From Chitinophaga sancti (lineage in GTDB: Bacteria > Bacteroidota > Bacteroidia > Chitinophagales > Chitinophagaceae), in assembly GCF_034424315.1 (NCBI RefSeq), contig NZ_CP139972.1, positions 5,270,001 through 5,334,000 on the forward strand: a stretch of 64,000 nucleotides of DNA. Direction: 5' to 3'. The notes beneath the pieces are model-generated. The model searched no databases. It saw nothing but the letters and a program-made list of their open reading frames with translations, and was not told the origin of the DNA. The position numbers and the translations under genes are program-made. Each line of letters opens with the position of its first letter. Position 1 is the stretch's first letter. Below are positions 54,507-62,193 of the stretch, piece after piece.

Positions 54507-55904
54507 TTATTTACCGGTAGTAGTTGTGGTGCCGGTAGTGGTAGTTCCTTCTGTACCTGTTTCGTTCAGCACGCCTGCTGTTTCCAGTAATTTGGAGTAA
54601 GCAACCATGGCATCTGCTTTTGCGAAAGCGTAGTTCAGTTTTGCCTGGATGTTAGCTACGTCAGCTTCGAGCAGATCGGTAGTGGTAGCGAGGTTATTTT
54701 CCTGCTTGTTCTTTACGATCTTGTAGTTCTCTTCAGCCTGATCGATTGCTTTCTGGTACATATCGATCTTCTTCTGGTTTACCAGGTAATCCTGGTAAGC
54801 TTTGTTGATACTGATGTGAATGTTATCCTGCAGCATCTCTTCATTTACACGTACCTGTGCGAGCTGGATTTTAGCATCATCAACTTTCACGCTGTTTTTC
54901 CAGAGGGAAGCGACATTATATTTTACGCCGATACCGGCATTTACTGCGTTGGTTACACCGAGAGCTTTTGGAACGTCCAGTGCTACATAACCGCCAGTGA
55001 TGGCTACGGAAGGGTAGTAGTTACCTTTTGCGGCTTTCACACCTGCAGTTGCAGCTTTTTCACGAGCCTGGAGTGCAGCGTTATCAGTACGGTTAGTCAT
55101 TGCTAACTGTTCCCATTCTGCTACGCCTTTACTGTTTGCAACAACACCCTGGTCGTAAGTGTCAGCTACCGCTTCAAGATCCGTGCTTTCCGGAATACCC
55201 AGCAGCAGGTCCATTGTGATGCTTGCGATTTTCAGGTTGCTTTCAGCTTCCAGGAGGGATACGTCAACGTTTGACTGTTGCAGTTGTACTTTCAGCAGGT
55301 CGTTTCTTGCTACCAGACCGTTCTTTTCGAGGTTGGTGAAATCAGTTACGCGCTGTTCCTGTTGTCTCAGGTTTTCTTTCACCAGTGCTACGGCCTGCTG
55401 TGCTTTGTACAGGTTGCTGTAAGCGTTGATGGTGTTCTGGATAACAGCTTCACGGTCTTTCACGGCATCCAGTCTTGCTGCTTCTGCCAGGTATTTAGCA
55501 GATTCTTTCTGGCTCTGGATCATAAAGCCGGCAAAAACCGGGATAGATACATTTGCCATGGCATAGCCGAGGGAGTTGATTTTTGGAAAGGAACTTCCGC
55601 CGCTACCTGAGCTGCTACCACCTAAGAGAGGACCATATATATTTGGTTCGTTGATTCTCATGTAGGAACCGGATACACTGGCTTCCGGCAGTTGCGCATT
55701 TTTAGCTTCTTTAACTGAAGATAAGGCCGCATCTATCTTTGTTTGGCTGAGCTTCAATTCTTTGCTGTTCTGAATACTAAGCGATATGGCTTCTTTCAAT
55801 GAAAGGGTTCTCTTTTCCTGCGCCTGACTGCCAAGGTATGGCAATGTCAACAAAACTCCCACTGCCAGAGACCATAACCGCCTGTATGTGCTATTAAGCT
55901 TCAT
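54507..55904 (-). CDS. TolC-family outer-membrane efflux protein
   Basis: 465 residues. Signal peptide (WSLAVGVLLTLPYLGSQAQ) and two outer-membrane-efflux repeats with long helices (LSLKEAISLSIQNSKELKLS, then KAYQDYLVNQKKIDMYQKAI). The C-terminus is Thr/Gly-rich and low in complexity (TTTGTTTTTGK). It forms the outer-membrane channel of the three-part drug pump. The start overlaps the end of the tetR-like gene by 11 bases, so it is coupled to the regulator. Confidence 0.94.
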   Translation of the reverse strand: MKLNSTYRRLWSLAVGVLLTLPYLGSQAQEKRTLSLKEAISLSIQNSKELKLSQTKIDAALSSVKEAKNAQLPEASVSGSYMRINEPNIYGPLLGGSSSGSGGSSFPKINSLGYAMANVSIPVFAGFMIQSQKESAKYLAEAARLDAVKDREAVIQNTINAYSNLYKAQQAVALVKENLRQQEQRVTDFTNLEKNGLVARNDLLKVQLQQSNVDVSLLEAESNLKIASITMDLLLGIPESTDLEAVADTYDQGVVANSKGVAEWEQLAMTNRTDNAALQAREKAATAGVKAAKGNYYPSVAITGGYVALDVPKALGVTNAVNAGIGVKYNVASLWKNSVKVDDAKIQLAQVRVNEEMLQDNIHISINKAYQDYLVNQKKIDMYQKAIDQAEENYKIVKNKQENNLATTTDLLEADVANIQAKLNYAFAKADAMVAYSKLLETAGVLNETGTEGTTTTGTTTTTGK

Positions 55905-56520
55905 GGATAAGAATGGCTTTTAACAATTTTTTTAAATGATTACTGATATGTATAACAAGGTGCTGCTGTAATTGATCATCTGTGAGATGCTCAAGCCCTG
56001 AAATTCTGGCAAAGTGATGTCTGGTAGACATTACATGGTTGGTTGTACCTACCAGTGTGTTAACCATCATCAATATGTCGACCCCTTCATTGAACACCCC
56101 TTTTTCCTGTCCTGCCTTAATAAAGGCGCTGATGATACCGTTTACTTCCAGTTTATTTTGGTGGATCAGGTCATTCACCCCCAGATCTGCCTGAATTTGC
56201 GCGCGCATCATCATCAGATTGAAGCAGGGGTTGTTGAAGATCCGGCCAACGTATGTCTCCACCAGCCTGTCAAAGCGGGTTTCGAAGGAAAGCGACTCAT
56301 CTGTCAAGGCAGTTTCCAAAACTGATTTCCATCCTACGATCCTTTTCAGGAAGATTGCTTCGATCAATTTTTCTTTTGAGCCGAAGTAGTAGGAAATCAT
56401 TGCGATGTTCACATCAGCGGCATGAGCAATATCCCTGACCGAGGTTCCGTGGAACCCCTGGGAGGCGAACAGTTGTTCTGCAGCGTCCAGGATTGCTAAT
56501 TGCTTGTGATTGTATTCCAT
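55894..56520 (-). CDS. TetR-family regulator of the efflux operon
   Basis: 208 residues. The N-terminal TetR helix-turn-helix is clear (AILDAAEQLFASQGFHGTSV then NIAMISYYFGSKEKLIEAIF). The C-terminal ligand domain resembles the TetR_C_33/CecR-like group and holds no named binding motif. It is the first gene of the efflux operon and overlaps the TolC-like gene. A palindrome over its own promoter suggests it represses the operon and is released by the exported drug. Confidence 0.94.
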   Translation of the reverse strand: MEYNHKQLAILDAAEQLFASQGFHGTSVRDIAHAADVNIAMISYYFGSKEKLIEAIFLKRIVGWKSVLETALTDESLSFETRFDRLVETYVGRIFNNPCFNLMMMRAQIQADLGVNDLIHQNKLEVNGIISAFIKAGQEKGVFNEGVDILMMVNTLVGTTNHVMSTRHHFARISGLEHLTDDQLQQHLVIHISNHLKKLLKAILIHEA

Positions 56521-56540
56521 CTTCTACCGAATTGTGGATA

Positions 56541-56571
56541 CAAAGTTAAACAAACATTTAATTTAATCAAA
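56541..56571 (-). promoter_or_regulatory. Promoter of the tetR-efflux operon
   Basis: On the minus strand TTTG (56568-56571) is followed after exactly 19 bases by TAACTTTG (56541-56548), a perfect Bacteroidota promoter, 20 bases before the start codon. Confidence 0.85.
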
Positions 56572-56580
56572 CGACCGTTT
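56569..56580. promoter_or_regulatory. Palindrome over the -33 element, candidate TetR operator
   Basis: AAACGACCGTTT is a palindrome with a two-base centre (AAACG-AC-CGTTT). It overlaps the -33 TTTG of the efflux-operon promoter, where a bound TetR protein would block RNA polymerase. Confidence 0.7.
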
Positions 56581-56979
56581 AAATTTTTTAGGTAAAAAAA
56601 ACGTTTTTAAGCAGATTTTAAGGTTGGCGAGAGGATGTAGGTTAATATAATATGAATCGGGTGTGCGTGAATAAAGTGGTCAGAAGGAAATGAAAATGAA
56701 TGGAATGGTTGGGACGAGGCTGCTTAACTTGGGAGAAAGAAGAGAAAGCCCTCTTTTTGATTGTAATGAAGGGAGGGTTTCCTCTGAGTTTTTGAGGGGG
56801 GCTCTGGGGTTTTTGAGGGGGAAATTCTTTTTTTGATCATATCCATGAAAATTAATGTCCATTGTGAACAGTTCTTTCTTAGAACATCAAGATTGAACAT
56901 GCCAACTCCGGAGCATTGTCCAATGCTCTGGCTTTTTAACCTGAAAATCATTAATATGCGCCAGCTTAATAGAACAATC
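56581..56979. other. Intergenic region upstream of the sugar kinase
   Basis: About 400 bases with no convincing gene. The 13-base GTTTTTGAGGGGG occurs at 56788-56800 and 56809-56821, giving several G runs on the plus strand (with GGGAGGG at 56771-56777). The TTTTTGAGGG core also occurs on the minus strand of the repeats at 61343-61560. Upstream leader of the kinase gene. Confidence 0.5.
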
Positions 56980-57864
56980 ATGAAACCGTATCAAGTAGCC
57001 TGCTTTGGAGAAGTATTATGGGATATACTCCCAGATAAGAAATTGCCGGGTGGAGCCCCTATGAATGTGGCTTATCACCTGCAGAAACTGGGTGTACCAG
57101 TCGCGATGATATCGGCGACGGGAAATGATGCAGATGGAGATGACCTGCGTCAGGTCATGGTGCAATTACAATTGGATACGACCTTTATACAAACAGATCC
57201 GCGTCACGAAACAGGAAAGGTGTATGCCCGCCTGGCAGCCACTAACGAAATGCAATATGAGATCGTACAACCGGTAGCCTGGGATTTTATACAGGCATCA
57301 GATAGGCTGAAGGAAATAGCCAAAATGCCGGGTTACCTGGTGTTTGGCAGTTTAGCATCCAGGAATGAGGTGAGCAGAGAAACACTGCTTTCATTATTGG
57401 ATGGCGGCCGTACACTGGTGCTGGATATTAATTTGCGCCCCCCACATTTCACACAGGAACTGGTGGAATTGCTGTTACAACATTGTCATATACTCAAGAT
57501 CAACGAAGCAGAACTGGCACAGATAGGGGATTGGTATAAATTTCCGGCAAGTATGGAGGAGAGAGTACGTGCATTCAGCCAGAAATATGACATATCAACC
57601 ATTATTGTGACATTGGGAGATAAGGGAGCGGCTTTGCTGATGGAAAATGCATTTTATCTGCATTCCGGATATAAAGTAACAGTAGCTGATACCATTGGAA
57701 GTGGAGACGCATTTCTGGCAGGCTTTCTTTACAACAGGATTGTCAATACACCACCAGCAGTGACTCTGGCTTATGCATGTGCATTGGGGGCATTGGTGGC
57801 TTCGTACCATGGAGGCTGTCCGGCATATGATCCGAATGAGATTATTGCATTGATGAATAAGTAG
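56980..57864 (+). CDS. PfkB-family sugar kinase, probable fructokinase
   Basis: 294 residues from the ATG at 56980 (MKPYQVACFGEVLWDILPDK); the open frame upstream does not fit the family. The substrate-side GGAPMNVAYHLQKLG and the C-terminal ADTIGSGDAFLAGFLYN with catalytic Asp are typical of ribokinase/fructokinase enzymes. It phosphorylates a sugar with ATP in the cytoplasm. Its place next to glycan-use genes supports a role with fructose or a similar sugar; the exact substrate is inference. Confidence 0.88.
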   Translation: MKPYQVACFGEVLWDILPDKKLPGGAPMNVAYHLQKLGVPVAMISATGNDADGDDLRQVMVQLQLDTTFIQTDPRHETGKVYARLAATNEMQYEIVQPVAWDFIQASDRLKEIAKMPGYLVFGSLASRNEVSRETLLSLLDGGRTLVLDINLRPPHFTQELVELLLQHCHILKINEAELAQIGDWYKFPASMEERVRAFSQKYDISTIIVTLGDKGAALLMENAFYLHSGYKVTVADTIGSGDAFLAGFLYNRIVNTPPAVTLAYACALGALVASYHGGCPAYDPNEIIALMNK

Positions 57865-58069
57865 GAGTTCTTGGTTAAAGCCGGAACAGGGCCTGTTTTA
57901 ATTAAAACATTCATGAAAGAGGGTATTCTCCCACAGGAATGAAAACCTTTTTCAGGAAAAAAGATGGAATTTACAGCTAAAGTGATAGGATATTCTTAAT
58001 TCATCAACAATTCCTACCTTCCATTCAGAATACTATAAATCCGCAATTGACTTTTATTATATTTAACTC

Positions 58070-59173
58070 ATGTCTCAACGTATCCGTCATGTGATTGCAG
58101 GATTGGGATTGGCATGTCTGAGCCTCCCTTCCTATGCACAAAAAAAAGCGGCCTATCTGGCCCCAAGGCAATATCATGTTTATCAGACCACCACACCTAT
58201 TAAACTGGACGGTAAACCAGATGAAGCAGCCTGGCAAAAGGCCGAATGGAGTCAGGATTTTACGGACATAGAAGGGGATAAGCAAGCTGCTCCTGCTATG
58301 CGTACCAGACTTAAAATGCTGTGGGATAAGGACAATTTGTACATTCTGGCAGAACTGGAAGATCAAAACATCTGGGCAACCTTACACCAGCATGACACCA
58401 TCATTTACCATGACAATGACTTTGAAATATTCGTAGATCCGGATGGAGATGCGCATCAGTATTTTGAGTTAGAGATCAATCCGTATAATACAGTAATGGA
58501 TCTGTTCATGCCAAAGCCTTACCGTGAAAACGGCGATGCCCTGATGAACTGGGATGCGCAGGGTATGCGTACCGCGACACATATCGATGGCACACTCAAC
58601 AAACCAGGCGATAAAGACAAAAAATGGACAGTAGAAATGGCTATTCCGTTCAGCGCCTTTGGCTTTTTTAACCAGCATATCAGGATTAAAGACAGCACGA
58701 TGTGGCGTATCAATTTCTCAAGGGTTGAATGGGATACTGATATCGTAAACGGTAAATATGTAAAACGTACCGACAAAGCTACCGGCAAGCCATTACCAGA
58801 GCATAACTGGGTATGGTCACCACAGGGTATTATTAATATGCATGCGCCGGAGAAATGGGGTTACCTGTTCTTTGTGCAACGCCCTGTAGGTAGCACGCCC
58901 GTTAAATTATCTATTCCCCCAATTGAAGAAGCTAAGGAAAGGCTTTGGGAAGTATATTATCAGCAGCGCGAATATCGTCAGTCACACGGTCGCTATGCGG
59001 CATCGCTGAGTGAGCTGGGTATTACTGAAACCACATTTACAGTAACTGGTATTACTTATACATTATCCATGGAAGCAATTTCAGGACAATACACGGCTAT
59101 CATCAGTGATAAATCAGGTGTGCATAAGGTGGGGATTGATCAGGAAGGGAAAGTAACTAGCGGTACACGCTAA
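58070..59173 (+). CDS. Secreted CBM9-like carbohydrate-binding protein
   Basis: 367 residues. Signal peptide (VIAGLGLACLSLPSYAQ), then a family-9-like carbohydrate-binding domain (about 40-260): IKLDGKPDEAAWQKAEWSQD, LKMLWDKDNLYILAELED and DNDFEIFVDPDGDAHQYFEL. This CBM9-like form is common in Bacteroidota surface or periplasmic proteins. The last 80 residues form a small extra domain (YYQQREYRQSHGRYAASLSE) that resembles pseudopilin-like tails. It is followed after 55 bases by a hydrolase gene and probably shares its transcript. No catalytic site is visible. Confidence 0.86.
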   Translation: MSQRIRHVIAGLGLACLSLPSYAQKKAAYLAPRQYHVYQTTTPIKLDGKPDEAAWQKAEWSQDFTDIEGDKQAAPAMRTRLKMLWDKDNLYILAELEDQNIWATLHQHDTIIYHDNDFEIFVDPDGDAHQYFELEINPYNTVMDLFMPKPYRENGDALMNWDAQGMRTATHIDGTLNKPGDKDKKWTVEMAIPFSAFGFFNQHIRIKDSTMWRINFSRVEWDTDIVNGKYVKRTDKATGKPLPEHNWVWSPQGIINMHAPEKWGYLFFVQRPVGSTPVKLSIPPIEEAKERLWEVYYQQREYRQSHGRYAASLSELGITETTFTVTGITYTLSMEAISGQYTAIISDKSGVHKVGIDQEGKVTSGTR

Positions 59174-59228
59174 CGACAACATTATTATAACAGTGCAACA
59201 CTAAGCTCTTTATTACAGGTCCAATACT

Positions 59229-60320
59229 ATGAATAAACGTAACTTTCTTAAATCAGTAGGTCTCGGCAGCGTAGCCATGATGGGCGCCGGCCTCCCCTCT
59301 ATTGTGAAAGCAGAAAAAGCTGCTGCTGCAGGAACTGCTGCTACTAAAATCAAACACCGTGTCTGGATCAATCCCGATGAAAAGGATACTGATGCAGACA
59401 TTCGTCAACGCTATGCTGCTTATAAAAAAGCAGGTATCGGAGATATCATGTTCGAGGCAGACAGCGAAAGGCATTTTAGAATTGCAAAGGAGCATGGTAT
59501 CAAAGCACATCGCTGGATCTGGACGATGAACAGGGGAGAGAAAGAACTGCTGGCGAGTCATCCGGAGTGGTACGCAAAAAATCGTAAAGGTGAAAGTTGT
59601 GCAACACATCCTCCCTATGTTGATTACTATCGCTGGCTATGTCCAAGCAAACCTGAGACAATTAATTATTTGAAAGAGCAGGCAGAAGCTGTGTTGTCAA
59701 AGGATTATGTAGATGGATTGCATTTGGATTATGTGCGATATTGTGATGTAATCCTGCCTGTTAACCTGTGGAGCAATTATGGAATTGATCAGTCCAAAGA
59801 ATTGGCTGATTATGATTTCTGCTATTGCGAGACTTGCAGAAGTAAATATAAAGAGCTGCATGGTAAGGACCCACTGGAATTGCAACATCCTGATCAGAGT
59901 CCGTCCTGGCGTAAGTTTAGGTATGATCGTATTACCAATGTGGTAACTAATCTGGCAGGGGTAGCCAGGAAACATAAGAAACCAATTTCTGCGGCGGTGT
60001 TTCCGACACCTGAAATTGCAAAACGTATTGTAAGACAGGATTGGACGAATTGGCCATTGAATGCTGTGTGTCCGATGATCTATCATGGATTTTATCAGGA
60101 AGATGTGAACTGGATCGGAGATGCGGTAGCTGAGGGAATGAGGGGATTGGATGGCCGCTTCCCATTATTTGCGGGTTTATATTTGCCGGATTTCAATGGT
60201 AATATGGATGATTTAGAGAAGGGTGTAAGGTTGGCATTAAAGAATGGGGCATCTGGAGTATCACTGTTTGGCGGCGTGACGCCGGAGGTGTTGGCGGCTT
60301 TGCAAAAAGCTAGTGTTTAG
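59229..60320 (+). CDS. Family-10-like glycosyl hydrolase (GHL10-type TIM barrel), probably Tat-exported
   Basis: 363 residues. The N-terminus KRNFLKSVGLGSVAMMGAG resembles a Tat signal with Lys-Arg in place of Arg-Arg. The TIM-barrel domain shows the motif DGLHLDYVRY typical of GHL10-like putative glycosidases, followed by a CYCETC pair and PMIYHGFYQEDVNW. Substrate unknown; it likely acts on a polysaccharide outside the cytoplasm. It is paired with the CBM9-like gene upstream, and a terminator-like hairpin lies 435 bases downstream. Confidence 0.83.
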   Translation: MNKRNFLKSVGLGSVAMMGAGLPSIVKAEKAAAAGTAATKIKHRVWINPDEKDTDADIRQRYAAYKKAGIGDIMFEADSERHFRIAKEHGIKAHRWIWTMNRGEKELLASHPEWYAKNRKGESCATHPPYVDYYRWLCPSKPETINYLKEQAEAVLSKDYVDGLHLDYVRYCDVILPVNLWSNYGIDQSKELADYDFCYCETCRSKYKELHGKDPLELQHPDQSPSWRKFRYDRITNVVTNLAGVARKHKKPISAAVFPTPEIAKRIVRQDWTNWPLNAVCPMIYHGFYQEDVNWIGDAVAEGMRGLDGRFPLFAGLYLPDFNGNMDDLEKGVRLALKNGASGVSLFGGVTPEVLAALQKASV

Positions 60321-60461
60321 TTTAGTGATTTTGTTGAATTGTCTTTAGATTTTTGTCTTTAAATATTTGAGTTTGATATTTGAGTTTGGTTTGATGTCGC
60401 GATGACGATTGACAGCTGATGTTTCACTGTTGATAAACATTTGATCATGCATCCTTATCAG

Positions 60462-60742
60462 CTGATATTGAATTGAAGTTATCACATACGGTAATGCTTT
60501 ATCATTTTATTTTTGACAACTCATCGTCAACTTACATCTGATATTGTATTGGGGTTATCACATGTGTTTATGCTTTATCATTTTACATTTGGCAATGCAT
60601 CGTCATTTTATTTTTGACAACTCATCTTACATCTGATATTGTATTGAGGTTATCACATGCGTTAATGCTTTATCATTTTATTTTTGACAACTCATTGTCA
60701 TTTTACATCTAACATTGTATTGGGGTTTCACATCTAATATCA
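60462..60742 (+). repeat. Tandem repeat of 76-base units
   Basis: Three units begin with CTGATATTG at 60462, 60538 and 60633, and a truncated one (CTAACATTG) at 60709. Units 1 and 3 are 76 bases long; unit 2 is 95 because of an internal 19-base partial duplication around CATTTGGCAATGCATCG. Units share ATGCTTTATCATTTTA and TTTTTGACAACTCAT. They lie in the 3' region after the hydrolase gene. Confidence 0.85.
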
Positions 60743-60754
60743 TACAATTCCATT

Positions 60755-60802
60755 CGGTAATAAGACCGGGAATCCTTTCAGATCCCCGGTTTTTTATTAC
60801 CG
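60755..60802 (+). terminator. Nested terminator hairpin
   Basis: CGGTAATAA/TTATTACCG encloses ACCGGG/CCCGGT; the inner stem is followed by TTTTTT on the plus strand. It could end transcripts of the CBM9-hydrolase unit after the tandem repeat. Confidence 0.65.
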
Positions 60803-61189
60803 ATGTGAATCAAACGTTAAGTCAAAAGCCAGGACTAGCCTTTGCTGTACTAAACATGAGCCTTTGTAACTAATCTTAAATCTCAATCATGGCACAAACG
60901 AAAATTTCTTTTTCATTGATCACTTTATAATTACATAGCTAATACTAAAATCCTTTAAAATCAGAGGCCAGGAATGGCCCCCGCTTATAAGTCCTCGATA
61001 TTTTTATTATGTACGGTATTACACTAAATATAGACACATCCTCACACCAAAAATGGTGTAAGGGTTTCCTAGATATGCTTGTATGAACCCCATAATATTC
61101 TATTGAAAATGTTTTCTAATAGTGAATACTAAAAACTACCGGGTACTAAAATTAGTCTCCGGGTTGACATAACATATTATCCCCTATTG
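60803..61189. other. Non-coding AT-rich stretch with small CCAGG-type hairpins
   Basis: No gene. Short sequences related to CCAGGA lie at 60828-60840 (GCCAGGACTAGCC) and 60966-60980 (GGCCAGGAATGGCCC, a hairpin); ACACC/GGTGT lies near 61047. Two longer related forms appear at 61619 and 61809. Confidence 0.5.
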
Positions 61190-61290
61190 AAAAGAATAAC
61201 TTTATTAGAACTCATTTCACAAATAGGCATTTCCAATTGATAATCAATACATAAACAATAATTATGAAATGAGTCTAGAAAAAGAATAAC
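61190..61290. repeat. 101-base mini-element with 11-base direct repeats and inner inverted repeats
   Basis: AAAAGAATAAC at 61190-61200 is repeated at 61280-61290. Just inside, ACTCATTTCA (61210-61219) is inverted as TGAAATGAGT (61265-61274). The layout resembles a very small transposable element with target duplication, but could be chance in AT-rich DNA. Confidence 0.55.
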
Positions 61291-61300
61291 CTTACCAGAT

Positions 61301-61560
61301 TACCCTCCCAAAAAATTTCCATCTAATACAATTCTATCACTCTCCAACTCCCTCAAAAAGAACACTCCATCGACTACAACCCAATCATCCTCAACTTCCC
61401 TCAAAAAGAACACCCTCATATACCACAATCCCATCCCCCTGCACCCCCCAAAAAGAACACTCCATCTACCACAACGTTATTCTCAACTTCCCTCAAAAAA
61501 AACGCCCTCATCTACCCCCTACAACTTCCCTCAAAAAATAAAAACCCGCAATTACCCCAT
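61301..61560. repeat. Degenerate C/A-rich repeats (CAACTTCCCTCAAAAAG)
   Basis: The motif CAACTTCCCTCAAAAAG or close variants begins at 61343, 61392, 61441 (GCACCCCCCAAAAAG), 61484 and 61522, spaced 49, 49, 43 and 38 bases; a diverged copy is at 61302. The plus strand has very few G residues across 260 bases. No reading frame is open through it. Confidence 0.75.
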
Positions 61561-62095
61561 CACCTCAAATCATTCACCCACCTATATTCCATGTCATCCA
61601 ATAAAATTCAATAAATTGCCAGGCTTCAGGAATAAAGCCCGGAGTTATGGATTTTGTTAAGCTGTTGTTCTATGTCAAAACAATTATGAAAACGTCTATC
61701 TATTAACCCAAAAACAAAACCTCCATTTATTAACCCAAAATCAAAACATTTTCTACAGCATCAACAGACAATAAGGCACCATCCTTAACTTTCAAAAAAA
61801 GTTAAAAACCAGGCATCAGGAATAATTCCCGGGATATTTTTAAAGCTATACCCTATTTAAATTCACCAGATTTGAAATAGCATACCCATAATGAAAGCTC
61901 TTTCCTGAAGCGCTTATTAGGTACACAATATGAAGTAGGATTTTTTGAATTTTCAGAATACTGCTGTGTCATCTCTTACATAGGTTTGGTTAACAATGAA
62001 TAATCTTACAATACTAATTTACACCCCTCTTTCCGGTTTTCCTCGTACCATTTCGTTCATTCTTATCCGTTGCCGTTCAATCTGTTCATTCATAT
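61561..62095. other. Non-coding AT-rich stretch with two related CCAGG...CCCGG hairpin-like copies
   Basis: No gene. GCCAGGCTTCAGGAATAAAG (from 61619) followed by CCCGG, and ACCAGGCATCAGGAATAATT (from 61808) followed by CCCGGG, are two copies of one roughly 28-base sequence 189 bases apart. Also CCCAAAAACAAAAC and CCCAAAATCAAAAC (about 61707-61748) repeat. Confidence 0.55.
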
Positions 62096-62128
62096 AAAAA
62101 AAAGACCGGCCAGTGCAAACTGGCCAGC
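62096..62128 (-). terminator. Rho-independent terminator of the GH31 gene
   Basis: GGCCAGT/ACTGGCC (7 base pairs, loop of four) is followed on the minus strand by GGTCTTTTTTTT, 65 bases after the GH31 stop. Confidence 0.85.
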
Positions 62129-62193
62129 CGTTAATTTTGCCCGCTCCCGGTGGAGGCAACCAATATCTACCCCCAACCGGGTAACAGGCTGCA

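Noticed and set aside
56680..56981. Short minus-strand frames upstream of the sugar kinase
   Set aside because: Low-complexity frames generated by G-rich repeats; no start context or family.
60462..60742. CRISPR array
   Set aside because: Units are adjacent long repeats without unique spacers, have unequal lengths, and no cas genes are near.
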